A stretch of 64,000 nucleotides of DNA from Chloroflexota bacterium. Its GTDB lineage: Bacteria; Chloroflexota; Anaerolineae; CG2-30-64-16. Where the stretch lies: positions 1 through 64,000 of the forward strand of contig JAPLHB010000112.1 in the NCBI GenBank assembly GCA_026389845.1, given 5' to 3'. This document shows, piece after piece, positions 8,164 through 16,555 of the stretch. Each line of letters begins with the position of its first letter. Within the stretch, counting starts at the first letter, position 1. The position numbers and the translations under genes were made by a program. The notes beneath the pieces are model-generated. The model was given only the letters and a program-made list of their open reading frames with translations. It had not been told where the DNA came from and did not search any database.

Positions 8164-9444
8164 TCATCGGGAGGCAGCCCCACGTTCTGCGATCTGCTGG
8201 ACTACGGCCACTGCGCGTGCGACGCCATCTTCGGCCTGGATTTTCGCCCCCAGAACGGCGGCGCGCTGACGCATCGTTGGATCTGTCACAGCCACCTGAA
8301 TCGCTTGCGCAAGTCGCTCAACCGTTAGCTTCCGTTGGGGAATCGGTTCTGGCCCAACCCCTAGTTCCGCGATGCGCTGCCCCCAAAATGGCTGATCACC
8401 AAAGAAGGGGATCACAACAGAAGGAACACCTGCCCTGAGACCGTAGGCTGTTGTTCCGGCGCCGCCGTGATGTACGACGGCCGCGACGCGCGGGAAAAGC
8501 CACGCAAAGGGGATGGCGTCCAGCATAAAAACGGAGTCCGGTACATCGGCCGCGTGCAAACCGCTCCAGCCAGAGAGGATGATGGCCCGTTGTTGAGTTC
8601 GTGCAAGAGCCTGTAAGATGAGATCGGTGGTTGCTTCTGGTTTTCGATTGCTCATACTCCCGAACCCGACGTAGACAGGCGGGGGACCCGCCTGCAGAAA
8701 CGCCACCAGGGCTGGGGGCGGGGTCCAATCAGCTTCCGGATCAGAAAACCAATAACCGGTGACATGAATATCAGAGTCCCAATCAGAGGGTGGTGGGATG
8801 ACGGATGGGCTGTAGCCATAGAGCATTGGAAGGTGATGAAAGCGGTCGGTCTTGTAGGGGCCCCAAAACGGGGCCGCGGGCAAGCCGAGTACACCCTGTC
8901 GCGCCAGCCGATCGGCTGACCGAAACCCCTGCCACATGATCTGCCGGGTCAGATGATAAGACAAGCGATTCAGAGAGCCACCGAACCACGACGGGAGCTT
9001 GGGAAGGAGAAAACTGGGATAGGCTCGAGTGGGAGTAAAGGGAATGTAATAGGCCTGCAGAAACGGCAGCCCGAACTTCTCTGCCAGGGCAAGGCCAACG
9101 AACAGACCGCCGATGCCTGCGAGTACCAGATCCATGCCCCGACAAGCGGCTAATCCTCCCTCTGCCGCCGCAACAGCGCCGCGTTCGGCTTCTTTTGCCA
9201 TCTGCGCCATCACGACAAGGAAATTCCCACCTTCCAGACGCCCACGCATTTCTGTGCTCTGCGCGATATCCTGCACACTGCCTGCGATGGGCCAGAACTC
9301 CAGCCCGTGCGAACTGACAAGCATGTCAAAGTTTGAATGGGTCACCAGCCGCACCACGTGACCGGCCTTTTGCAGGCCCTCGCCCAATGCAATGTAGGGT
9401 TCAACGTCCCCGCGACTTCCCGGAGCAATCATCGCAATGCGCAT
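8164..9444 (-). CDS. UDP-glycosyltransferase, MGT / sterol-glucosyltransferase type (GT1/GT28 fold)
   Basis: 426 residues from an ATG preceded by AGGAG at 8 nt; it lies 2 nt after the stop of the CPBP gene. Domains: N-terminal acceptor half beginning MRIAMIAPGSRGDVEPY, a glycine-rich entry typical of UGT-like enzymes, and a C-terminal donor-binding half with PPPVYVGFGSM, HHGGAGTT and PFFGDQPFWG, the usual nucleotide-sugar contacts. It likely glycosylates a lipid or small hydrophobic acceptor. Acceptor and sugar cannot be read from sequence. Confidence 0.9.
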   Translation of the reverse strand: MRIAMIAPGSRGDVEPYIALGEGLQKAGHVVRLVTHSNFDMLVSSHGLEFWPIAGSVQDIAQSTEMRGRLEGGNFLVVMAQMAKEAERGAVAAAEGGLAACRGMDLVLAGIGGLFVGLALAEKFGLPFLQAYYIPFTPTRAYPSFLLPKLPSWFGGSLNRLSYHLTRQIMWQGFRSADRLARQGVLGLPAAPFWGPYKTDRFHHLPMLYGYSPSVIPPPSDWDSDIHVTGYWFSDPEADWTPPPALVAFLQAGPPPVYVGFGSMSNRKPEATTDLILQALARTQQRAIILSGWSGLHAADVPDSVFMLDAIPFAWLFPRVAAVVHHGGAGTTAYGLRAGVPSVVIPFFGDQPFWGQRIAELGVGPEPIPQRKLTVERLAQAIQVAVTDPTMRQRAAVLGAKIQAEDGVARAVAVVQQIAERGAASR

Positions 9445-9446
9445 CA

Positions 9447-10400
9447 CTAACACTCCTTTGGCTTTGTTTCATCCACTTGAAGCGGCTCAACATGACCCAC
9501 GTCGAGCGCACCAGGCTTCAATAGAATCGCCAAAGTCAGCACAACCCATGCCGCCGAGCCTATTAGACCGATTGGATAGGGGCCCAGCAAAGGGTTGGGG
9601 GTACCCTGAACGCATACGGCAGCCAGTCCGCCAATACCGTTAATAGCAGCGTGACCGATGACGGCCGGCCATACATTGCCTGCCCGTACTGTTAGCCAGC
9701 CCAAGAATGTCCCAAGGCCTATTGTGACCCACACCATCATCAGCATACCCAGCCATGGTGCGCCAGGATATGCAAGCCCATAATTGTGCCCCATCGCGAT
9801 GACGGGCCAATGCCACACGCCCCAGATCAGCCCGATCAACAGTATGGCTTTGCGTCCACCGAGCGGCATGAGTTTGGGCTGTAAGTAGGCCCGCCAACCA
9901 AACTCTTCGCCAAAAGTAAATAAGCTGTTGATGAACGGGGCAATCAGTACACCGGAGAGAGTTTGAATAATGACAATCGTCCACAGGGAGGTCGGGATGA
10001 CCTGGCCCGTTTTCGCTAACATCTCGCGGAGCACTTTGAGCGATGGATCAAAGTATTGTCGAAAAACCAGAAAGAACAGAGCCCCGCCCAGGATCGTCAT
10101 GATCGCCGGAATGAACCAGGCCGCAATCCAGTAAGGCCAGCCGCGCCGCCGGGGACGCAAGTAGGTATCTTTCCAACCTTCGCGCGTGATCCAACGGGTG
10201 AGAAGGTGTGCCCAGGCGGGCGCCCACATATAGCCCCCGGCCAAAAGCACCAAGGCGAGAGTGATCCCACTGCCTGGGATAATTTCCGGGCTATGGATCA
10301 AGCCGCCAGTAAGATAGATGACCAAACCGATGAGCCAGGCGATGCCAAATGCGAACGCCAAGAAAATAGTGATGCGTTTTATATCCAACTGGTTGTTCAT
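9447..10400 (-). CDS. CPBP-family intramembrane metalloprotease (Rce1/Abi type)
   Basis: 317 residues with about eight hydrophobic segments. The three family motifs are present: EEFGWRAYLQP (EExxxR), GLIWGVWHWP (H of motif 2) and HAAINGIG (H of motif 3). AAGGAG lies 9 nt before the ATG. Members cleave prenylated proteins, process peptides or act in bacteriocin self-immunity. It starts 13 nt after the DapB-like gene and leads directly into the glycosyltransferase, so the three are probably one operon; the substrate is unknown. Confidence 0.9.
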   Translation of the reverse strand: MNNQLDIKRITIFLAFAFGIAWLIGLVIYLTGGLIHSPEIIPGSGITLALVLLAGGYMWAPAWAHLLTRWITREGWKDTYLRPRRRGWPYWIAAWFIPAIMTILGGALFFLVFRQYFDPSLKVLREMLAKTGQVIPTSLWTIVIIQTLSGVLIAPFINSLFTFGEEFGWRAYLQPKLMPLGGRKAILLIGLIWGVWHWPVIAMGHNYGLAYPGAPWLGMLMMVWVTIGLGTFLGWLTVRAGNVWPAVIGHAAINGIGGLAAVCVQGTPNPLLGPYPIGLIGSAAWVVLTLAILLKPGALDVGHVEPLQVDETKPKEC

Positions 10401-10413
10401 CTTGAGATTCTCC

Positions 10414-11217
10414 TTAGAAATCCATCACGCTATCAAGCCCGCGATGGACACCGACTAATGTGCCAACTTTTCGGATTGCCAGGAGCGCCCCGTTGACATA
10501 TGGCTCTGCACTTGAGCCTGACTCGTGACGCAAAATCAACTTCTGGTCTGGCATTCCAAAAATCGCATCTAACGAAATGATATATCCTGGCAGTCGCACG
10601 GAATGAATCTGGGAACCGTGCAATCTGACTCCCCGACTCTCCTTTGGACCAACGATTGAATCCAGCGAAACATCGAGTTGTGACTCTTGCATTTTTGAAA
10701 GGCGGTTTGCTAATTCGCGTGCGGTTCCGCTGGGAGCATCTTTTTTGTCGGAATGAGCGTAGTCAATGATCTCCCAGTGGGAGATATATTTAGCCGCGAT
10801 TTCGGCAAATTTCTGAAGCAGTACTGCGGTGAGGGCAAAGTTCCCTACAGCCAGAACCCCGCGCTTGACTTCTTGTGCAACATCATCAATCTCTCGGTAG
10901 TCGTCCTCACTTAGCCCAGAGGTACCGACGACCACGTGAGCCCCACTCCTGAGCGCGGACAAAATATGAAACTTTGCTACATCAGGTTTGGTGTACTCGA
11001 CAAAAACGTCTGGCTTGGTTTTGAGCGCCTCTGTCGCAGTTGCGAAAATAGGCGTTGTGAGTCCTTGAATATCAATCGCTTCCCCAAGAACCTGCCCCGC
11101 GTGGCTTCGAGAAATGGCGGCGACAAGTTCCATATCGGGAGCTTCGAATATACCTCGGGAAAGCGCAGAACCTGCCCACCCTGTCGCACCGGCCAAACAG
11201 ATTCGAATGTTCGTCAC
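10414..11217 (-). CDS. DapB-like dihydrodipicolinate reductase family protein
   Basis: 267 residues from GTG with AGGAG 5 nt upstream. N-terminal Rossmann motif LAGATGWAGSAL; substrate-domain signature AHSDKKDAPSGTARELANRL, which matches the DapB catalytic loop (K.DAPSGTA). The usual paired-His motif before it is changed (DYAHSDKK). In lysine/peptidoglycan synthesis DapB reduces the dapA product with NAD(P)H, but this copy sits in an accessory operon without other dap genes and its GC is lower than the surroundings. A diverged enzyme recruited to another imine or sugar substrate is possible. Confidence 0.8.
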   Translation of the reverse strand: MTNIRICLAGATGWAGSALSRGIFEAPDMELVAAISRSHAGQVLGEAIDIQGLTTPIFATATEALKTKPDVFVEYTKPDVAKFHILSALRSGAHVVVGTSGLSEDDYREIDDVAQEVKRGVLAVGNFALTAVLLQKFAEIAAKYISHWEIIDYAHSDKKDAPSGTARELANRLSKMQESQLDVSLDSIVGPKESRGVRLHGSQIHSVRLPGYIISLDAIFGMPDQKLILRHESGSSAEPYVNGALLAIRKVGTLVGVHRGLDSVMDF

Positions 11218-11284
11218 GTTATCTCCTATATCTGGTAGATTCCAAACGAGCGTTGATACTGCGGACTGATGAGCCGCCCAACGA

Positions 11285-12109
11285 TCACACTGAGCCTTCG
11301 GCGCGCTTCGCGACGATAGGCTCCGGTGTGTTGTTGAGCCATTCCGATTCAATTCGTCCCTCCGCCAGCATCACTATTAGACCGATGTAGGTGGACCAGT
11401 TTTCCAGGAAGATCGAGTTGTGGTCGCCGCGTTCAAAGAGCGCCAGTCGTTTCGGGGCAGATACCCAATCGTGGATCATCCTGCCGTGCGACACCGGTGT
11501 CATGCGGTCGTTCAGCGAGTGAACGACGAGACACCCTCCTCTGAACGCTCCAAGTTTCTTTCTATGGTCGAAATGCAGATTGATCTCTTCGGCCAACCGA
11601 TTGCGGGCAACGACATCCAGAAGCGATGGGACCCACCTAATGAGATTGTCCAATAGCAGAGCCGTACCACTTTCAACGATGAGTCCATGGCAAGACGGAA
11701 AGAGCGAAGCAGCGTGAATGGCTGGAAGACTGCCCAAAGAACGCCCGAAGAGAATGATATTCTCCTGCGGTTGTCCCACTGCTTCAATGATCGGGGCTAC
11801 GTCACTGACAAGGTTGAGGAGGTCTGGATCACCGGTGGACAACCCGTACCCTCGGTATTCTGCAAGGAACAGGTTCAGAGACAAGGACTCAAAGAGTCGA
11901 GGGAAAAGGGTGTCGTACTCACCGACAGTTTCACCATTCCCATGGAAGAAGACCACTGTCTTGTAGTGTTTGCTAAATTGGTGAAACGAGCAGGCAAGCG
12001 TCGCTCCATCAACCCGGACCTCAAAAGGGTTCTTGAACGGATAGAACTGCGGGAAGAAGAGCCTGCCGCTTATGCATGGATGAAGGATAGCGATATCATC
12101 CTGAGTCAT
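11285..12109 (-). CDS. Alpha/beta-hydrolase family protein
   Basis: 274 residues from ATG (GAGGG just upstream). Oxyanion-hole region VVFFHGNGETV, nucleophile elbow FGRSLGS, an acid in HSLNDRMTPV, and catalytic His in ERGDHNS complete the serine-hydrolase triad. It resembles BAAT/Bem46-type esterases. It starts 7 nt after the stop of the deoxyribosyltransferase-like gene, so the pair is co-transcribed. Substrate unknown. Confidence 0.85.
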   Translation of the reverse strand: MTQDDIAILHPCISGRLFFPQFYPFKNPFEVRVDGATLACSFHQFSKHYKTVVFFHGNGETVGEYDTLFPRLFESLSLNLFLAEYRGYGLSTGDPDLLNLVSDVAPIIEAVGQPQENIILFGRSLGSLPAIHAASLFPSCHGLIVESGTALLLDNLIRWVPSLLDVVARNRLAEEINLHFDHRKKLGAFRGGCLVVHSLNDRMTPVSHGRMIHDWVSAPKRLALFERGDHNSIFLENWSTYIGLIVMLAEGRIESEWLNNTPEPIVAKRAEGSV

Positions 12110-12116
12110 AAGACCC

Positions 12117-13076
12117 TCATGTTCCCCGTGAACCAAACTGTTGCCTCACTCTCTCAACATCGATGTCCGTCAGTGGGGCAGACCGTGAATACGGCAGTGG
12201 ATCGTCAGGTGAGCGCGATCCGTTCCCAAGAGGCTGCCACACCATTGTCGAGATGTCCGACGGTTCAAGAAAGTGTCCTTTCATGAGATCATCACGCACC
12301 TTGGCAATGCCCCTGAAGACGCTCGTGGCAACCGAAATGGCGCTCGCGCTGTCCACATTGTGACTCTGGAGTCCCATCTTCAACGCCAGGAGCTGGAAAC
12401 GCAGTTCGTGGCACTCCCGGAGCAACTCAGTTCCGACATCAATATAGAGTGCGTCAAGGAGGTAGTTCAGACTCTCGAAGTAGAGAAGTCCCGACAGATC
12501 CTTGCCTTTCCGAATCTCCTCCAATGTATTGATGACGGCGGTAAGTTCGGTGAACAGAGCAGATAGGCGCTTACAATACTCGCGCGTCAGATAGCCGGAT
12601 ACGCCGTACGCCTCCTGCTGTAGGAAGTCGGAGACCGGACTATCGCTTTTCTCTGGATTGTCTTCGATCTCTTTTATCAGTGCAGACATCCGGTCAATGA
12701 ACGCTCTAACGCGCCCGGGCGAGGTTCCGTATTCAATCCACCAGTATCCACGAAGGTCGGATGGAATGTGGGTAGCTTCCTGAGTGACGAGGATCGTCCG
12801 CTTGCAGAGGGCATGTCTTACACCCAGTTCATAGAACACATTGGGATTCTGGTCCGTAAGGTCGGCAACAACCAACCATGAGTTCTTGAGCGACTCCAAA
12901 ATGGTGCGAATCAACGCGCCTCGGGACGGTTCAGCGCGAAGGCATGTGTATCCCGACGTCTCAAGTCCAGGGCGGAACAGGTTCTCAAATATCTCAGTCC
13001 ATTGCACGTCCGTGCACCGAGGCGTCCCTGAGAACGGCATGATGACAAATGCAACTTTGCGTTTTTGTTCTGGCAT
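12117..13076 (-). CDS. Nucleoside 2-deoxyribosyltransferase-like domain protein, possible defence effector
   Basis: 319 residues from ATG with AAGGAA upstream. The first 120 residues (KVAFVIMPFSG, GYTCLRAE, SWLVVADLTDQNPNVFYELGVRHAL) match the deoxyribosyltransferase/TIR-like Rossmann fold in which a Glu after NVFYE is the likely catalytic residue. The C-terminal 180 residues are helical with no match I recognise. Such domains often act as nucleotide- or NAD-consuming effectors, but a role here is inference. Paired with the downstream hydrolase. Confidence 0.75.
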   Translation of the reverse strand: MPEQKRKVAFVIMPFSGTPRCTDVQWTEIFENLFRPGLETSGYTCLRAEPSRGALIRTILESLKNSWLVVADLTDQNPNVFYELGVRHALCKRTILVTQEATHIPSDLRGYWWIEYGTSPGRVRAFIDRMSALIKEIEDNPEKSDSPVSDFLQQEAYGVSGYLTREYCKRLSALFTELTAVINTLEEIRKGKDLSGLLYFESLNYLLDALYIDVGTELLRECHELRFQLLALKMGLQSHNVDSASAISVATSVFRGIAKVRDDLMKGHFLEPSDISTMVWQPLGNGSRSPDDPLPYSRSAPLTDIDVERVRQQFGSRGT

Positions 13077-13084
13077 GGTTCCTT

Positions 13085-13198
13085 GCCTAACGGTGGCGCT
13101 CAGCCGCATGCGGAGCGAGCGGAGCATGTCGGTTCCAGCAGGTGTTCGGGCGGCGGAGCCGCCCGCAACTATGTATTACACCGCGATTGCGGGCTAAC
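13085..13198. repeat. Structured non-coding element upstream of the 12117 gene
   Basis: GC-rich block with nested palindromes: CGGGCGGC/GCCGCCCG around 13156-13175 and a GCATGCGG...GCATG pair near 13112-13133. It begins GCCTAAC at 13085, just 9 nt from the gene start. The layout is reminiscent of a recombination site, but the matching outer core is not found on the other side. The stretch 13199-13374 shows only short palindromes. Confidence 0.35.
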
Positions 13199-13374
13199 TC
13201 CCATCTGGGCGCATTCTACCGCGTGCACTATCCTGGTGTCAAGCGTCACTTCTACAATGCCCTGAGTGAAACGCTGGAGAGCCCACCCGGCAAACAGCCG
13301 GATTTGAAGTTATCGGGAATTATGAGGGGTTTGGCTTTTTGAGAAGACGCGGGGCGCAGCCCCGCCGCCTGGGT

Positions 13375-13505
13375 TCAGGCCAAACTGGGATGATCTGACT
13401 TCGCCTGGGGCAAGGTCACAGTGAACACGCTGCCCTGGCCGGGTTGGCTCTCAACCGTGATCGCGCCCGCCTGCGCTTCGACCAGCTCCTTGGCGATGAC
13501 CAGAG
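13375..13505 (-). pseudogene. Histidine kinase 3'-end fragment (copy B)
   Basis: About 130 bp encoding the end of a HATPase domain: VIAKELVEAQAGAITVES, then VFTVTLPQAKSDHPSLA and a stop. Its last third is nearly the same as copy A (7911) and its first two thirds nearly the same as the intact kinase at 14233. The upstream edge is abrupt, about 7 nt before the nucleotidyltransferase stop codon. It is a leftover, not a gene. Confidence 0.75.
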
Positions 13506-13511
13506 GACGAT

Positions 13512-14012
13512 TCACTCTGTCTTGCTGCCTTTTTGCCTGGTCTGGCGTCGCTTGGCGGGTTTCTTGTCTGGGTGCAACAGTAACTCGGCGTCAATAAGGT
13601 CTTGTGGCCGCCCAGAGGCCAACTTCGACTGGATGAGGTCGGATTGAGAAATGAATGTTACCAGGAGGCCATCGAAATCAACGGCAACTCGTCTCTGCCA
13701 GGCTTCATCGAATTCTAAACCGGGTATGCCCATCAGCACATCCACTCGCAGCGGCGGCACTCCCATTTGATAGAAGTAGCCTGGTTGAGCGAAATCGGCT
13801 TCGGTCAAGCCCGCCAATGGCGCGCCGAATCCGCGCAGCGCCTGGTAGACGGCCTCCGCATTGATCGTATCAGTGCTGATCCAGAGATCGAGGTCCTTGG
13901 TGTAGCGAGGTTCAGCGTACTGCACGACGGCGTAGCCGCCGATCACCAGGTAGCGGACGCGGTTGTCGTTGAAAATTCTCAACAGATCGGTGAAGTCGGA
14001 GTTGACGAACAT
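13512..14012 (-). CDS. Minimal nucleotidyltransferase (AbiEii/DUF6036-like)
   Basis: 166 residues. The nucleotidyltransferase core is clear: YLVIGGYAVVQY (GG loop), RYTKDLDLWI (DxD metal ligands) and LRVDVLMG (third carboxylate). The C-terminus is Lys/Arg-rich. Such proteins are usually half of toxin-antitoxin or abortive-infection pairs. Its ATG lies inside the upstream small gene, about 100 nt before that gene's stop, in another reading frame. Confidence 0.85.
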   Translation of the reverse strand: MFVNSDFTDLLRIFNDNRVRYLVIGGYAVVQYAEPRYTKDLDLWISTDTINAEAVYQALRGFGAPLAGLTEADFAQPGYFYQMGVPPLRVDVLMGIPGLEFDEAWQRRVAVDFDGLLVTFISQSDLIQSKLASGRPQDLIDAELLLHPDKKPAKRRQTRQKGSKTE

Positions 14013-14160
14013 CGAGACCCTTGACCTTCGCGGCGTGAACGATCAGTTCCCAGGTCGCCTGAAACCTGGCTGTTGGCGTTTGCGCCTGCCAAAATGCCAG
14101 ATCAAATGACCTGTCCAGATCCTCGATCCGCCCTGTGTGCTCGACAAAGCCGGTTCTCAT
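13912..14160 (-). CDS. Small partner of the nucleotidyltransferase
   Basis: 82 residues; the first 64 (MRTGFVEHTGRIEDLDRSF, AFWQAQTP, WELIVHAAKVKG, LRLHRSVENFQ) look like a helical small protein I associate with gene pairs carrying this type of nucleotidyltransferase. The last 18 residues are Arg-rich and lie fully inside the next gene's frame, so the true end may have been lost or shifted. Antitoxin or antitoxin-like partner is inference from context. Confidence 0.6.
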   Translation of the reverse strand: MRTGFVEHTGRIEDLDRSFDLAFWQAQTPTARFQATWELIVHAAKVKGLDVRQLRLHRSVENFQRQPRPLPGDRRLRRRAVR

Positions 14161-14232
14161 GGTAGCTCCAGTATATCACAGGTGGCGGCCCTGACCTAAC
14201 GCGTCATCGGAACATGCGTATGTTCCAACATA

Positions 14233-15657
14233 TCAACCCACCGGCAAACTCACGGTGAACACGCTCCCCTGGCCGAGCTGGCTCTCGACCGTGATCGCAC
14301 CCGCCTGCGCTTCGACCAGCTCCTTGGCGATGGAGAGACCCAGCCCCGCGCCGATGCCGCTGCGCGACACCTGTCCACGGTAGAACCGTTCGAAGACATG
14401 CGGCAGTACATCGGGAGGGATGCCCGCCCCCGTATCGCGCACACGGATCGCCGCCTGTCCATCGGCCACGGCAGCCGTCATCTCGACCGTGGCCTCCGGC
14501 GACGTGTGGACGAGGGCATTGTCGAAGAGGATGAGCAGCACCTGTTTGAGCGCATCGTGATTGCCTCGCACCGTTGCCTCGACGATGGGAGTGCAAGCGA
14601 TCTTCCTGTTCGGGGCCAACAGCTTCGCCTGGCGGCAGACGTCTTCGAGCAGCGGCCGGAGCGGCAACGGCTCACACTGCAGGGTTTGCCCCGCGTCCGC
14701 GCGCGCGAGGACCAACAGTTGGTTCACCAGGCGAATCAGCCGATCCACCTCGTCGGTCGTGTCGGCCAGGACCTCGGCGCGTTCGCCCGCCTTGATGGGT
14801 GGATCGCGGCGCAACAGCTCGATGTTGCCGCGCACCGTCGTCAGGGGCGTGCGCAGCTCGTGCGAGGCATCGGCCACGAAGCGGCGTTGCGAGTCCAGCG
14901 CCCCCTCGATCTGGTGATACGTCGCCTCAAGCTCGGCCAGCATCGCGTTGAAGGTTGTGGCAAGCTGACCGACCTCATCGGTCGGGCCGATGTGCTGCAC
15001 CCGATGGCTGAAGTCGCGCTCCGCGCCGATGGCTTGCGCGGTCTGCGTGATGCGCTGAATCGGCCTGAGCGCGGCGCCCGCCAGCACCCACCCCGCCGCA
15101 AACGCGGCCAGCAAGACGAGGCTACAGCCGATCAGCAGGATCAGCCGCAGCGCGCGGAGAGACTGTTCCGGTTGGGTGATGGGGAAAGCGACCTGGACGA
15201 TCTGGGTCGTCCCATCTTGTGCGGCAAAGGGCCGGCTGTAGATGAGCAGCGGTTGATCGTCAATTTGCGCGGTTTCGAACCAGCCCGCCCCGCTCTGCGC
15301 CGTGGTCAGCCCTGACTGGCTCAAGGGCAGCGGGGTGCCGCTCAGGTCGGAGGTTTGCGCGAGCACGGTTCCGGTGATGCTGCGAGTTTGGGTCCATCGG
15401 CCTGGCAACGCGCCATCGGACTGATTGCTGCTGAACGGCTCCGCGCTGGGCGGCGCTCCCTGGGGAGGCGGTTGTCCGTAGGGTTGCGACGAACGGCGGG
15501 GGCCTTCCGCGATCACGCTGGCCTGGCGCATGAGGTTGGCCCTGATGCTGTCGTAGGTCAGGTGGTTCTGGGCAACGTAGAGCAGCCCGCTGAACGCCAC
15601 CAGGGTAAGCGCCAGGATCGCGCTGTAGAGCAGAGTGAGGCGCAGACGAATGGACAT
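14233..15657 (-). CDS. Membrane sensor histidine kinase (HAMP, HisKA, HATPase)
   Basis: 474 residues. TM segments about 8-29 and 170-195 enclose a Pro/Ser-rich extracytoplasmic sensor domain; HAMP about 195-248; HisKA with phospho-acceptor H266 in ADASHELRTPL; HATPase with N box DNALVHT, G1 DTGAGIPP, F box ERFYRG and G2 GAGLGLS. It follows its response regulator by 1 nt. The stimulus is unknown. Two truncated copies of its 3' region (or of a close paralogue) lie at 7911 and 13375. Confidence 0.95.
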   Translation of the reverse strand: MSIRLRLTLLYSAILALTLVAFSGLLYVAQNHLTYDSIRANLMRQASVIAEGPRRSSQPYGQPPPQGAPPSAEPFSSNQSDGALPGRWTQTRSITGTVLAQTSDLSGTPLPLSQSGLTTAQSGAGWFETAQIDDQPLLIYSRPFAAQDGTTQIVQVAFPITQPEQSLRALRLILLIGCSLVLLAAFAAGWVLAGAALRPIQRITQTAQAIGAERDFSHRVQHIGPTDEVGQLATTFNAMLAELEATYHQIEGALDSQRRFVADASHELRTPLTTVRGNIELLRRDPPIKAGERAEVLADTTDEVDRLIRLVNQLLVLARADAGQTLQCEPLPLRPLLEDVCRQAKLLAPNRKIACTPIVEATVRGNHDALKQVLLILFDNALVHTSPEATVEMTAAVADGQAAIRVRDTGAGIPPDVLPHVFERFYRGQVSRSGIGAGLGLSIAKELVEAQAGAITVESQLGQGSVFTVSLPVG

Positions 15658-15658
15658 G

Positions 15659-16336
15659 CTACTCCTCGCGCAGCACGTAGCCGACGCCGCGCACGGTTTG
15701 GATCAGGCGCGGTTCGCCGCCAAGCTCAGTCTTCTTCCGCAAATAGCCGATGTAAACTTCCAGTACGTTATCTTCGCCGCCAAAGTCATAGCCCCACACG
15801 GCCTGTAGGATTTGCTCGCGGCTGAGCACCTGGCGCGGATGGCGCAGCAGGAAGCGCAGTAGATCGTATTCTTTGGAAGTCAGGTCGAACGCGCGGTCGC
15901 CGCGGCGGGTCTCGCGTGTCACCGGATCAAGATGGAGGCCGGCGTAAGTCACTGATTCGTCTTTGGCGGTCACGGCCGGACGGCGCAGCAGGGCATGGAT
16001 GCGCGCCAGCAGCTCGGCCGGGGCGAACGGCTTGACCAGGTAATCGTCAGCGCCGGTCTCCAACCCCTCGACGCGGTTCTCGACCGCGTCACGCGCGGTG
16101 AGCATCAGAACGAGCGTCTGATCGCCGGCCGCCCGCAGATGCTCCAGAACGCCGATCCCGTCCAACCCAGGCATGAGCCAATCGAGCACGACGACATCGG
16201 GGCGATGGGCCTGCACCTCGGTCAGCGCCTCATTGCCGTTGGCGGCGCTGAACACACGGAAGCCCTCGTAGGCCAGCGTGCGTTGCAGCATCTTGAGCAG
16301 TTTCGGATCGTCATCTACTATCAGAATCGTTGCCAT
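15659..16336 (-). CDS. OmpR-family response regulator
   Basis: 225 residues from the ATG beginning MATILIVDDD; the open frame extends 34 codons upstream without a matching domain. The receiver domain has acidic pocket D8-D10, phospho-acceptor D52 (VVLDWLMP) and K in VKPF; the winged-helix domain ends with RGVGYVL. It is the partner of the adjacent kinase. Confidence 0.95.
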   Translation of the reverse strand: MATILIVDDDPKLLKMLQRTLAYEGFRVFSAANGNEALTEVQAHRPDVVVLDWLMPGLDGIGVLEHLRAAGDQTLVLMLTARDAVENRVEGLETGADDYLVKPFAPAELLARIHALLRRPAVTAKDESVTYAGLHLDPVTRETRRGDRAFDLTSKEYDLLRFLLRHPRQVLSREQILQAVWGYDFGGEDNVLEVYIGYLRKKTELGGEPRLIQTVRGVGYVLREE

Positions 16337-16366
16337 CGCGTATCCATCACCAGTTGATTTTATGTC

Positions 16367-16372
16367 ATTATA
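16367..16372 (-). promoter_or_regulatory. -10 element for the 15659/14233 two-component operon
   Basis: A perfect TATAAT on the minus strand, 30 nt upstream of the regulator ATG. No good -35 is visible at 16-18 nt (CTTCAT-like only), which would suit activation. The rest of the gap to 16555 holds a CCCTGAGC...GAAGGGG repeat fragment and GGTGCGCCCCTACA. Confidence 0.45.
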
Positions 16373-16555
16373 GCACCTTCCGGCTAAGATGAAGCTGTGC
16401 CAAACCTGTGTAGATGCTGAGAGCTTGCTACACCGCAACGGGCAGCGTGACTATCTTCTCAATCATGCGGCGTAGGGGCACGGCCTTGCGCCTGCCCACC
16501 AGGGCGACCGCAAGAGCCTGCCCTGAGCGTAGTCGAAGGGGTGCGCCCCTACAGA

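Noticed and set aside
7574-8167. Fusion of a histidine-kinase domain to the TIGR04076 protein
   Set aside because: The kinase part is a truncated, frame-shifted remnant and a good ribosome-binding site precedes the ATG at 7891.
13085-13198. Possible integron attC site (GCCTAAC at one end, hairpins inside)
   Set aside because: The element lacks a matching inverted core at its other end, the genes downstream form an operon without further sites, and no integrase is seen. Kept only as a structured repeat.
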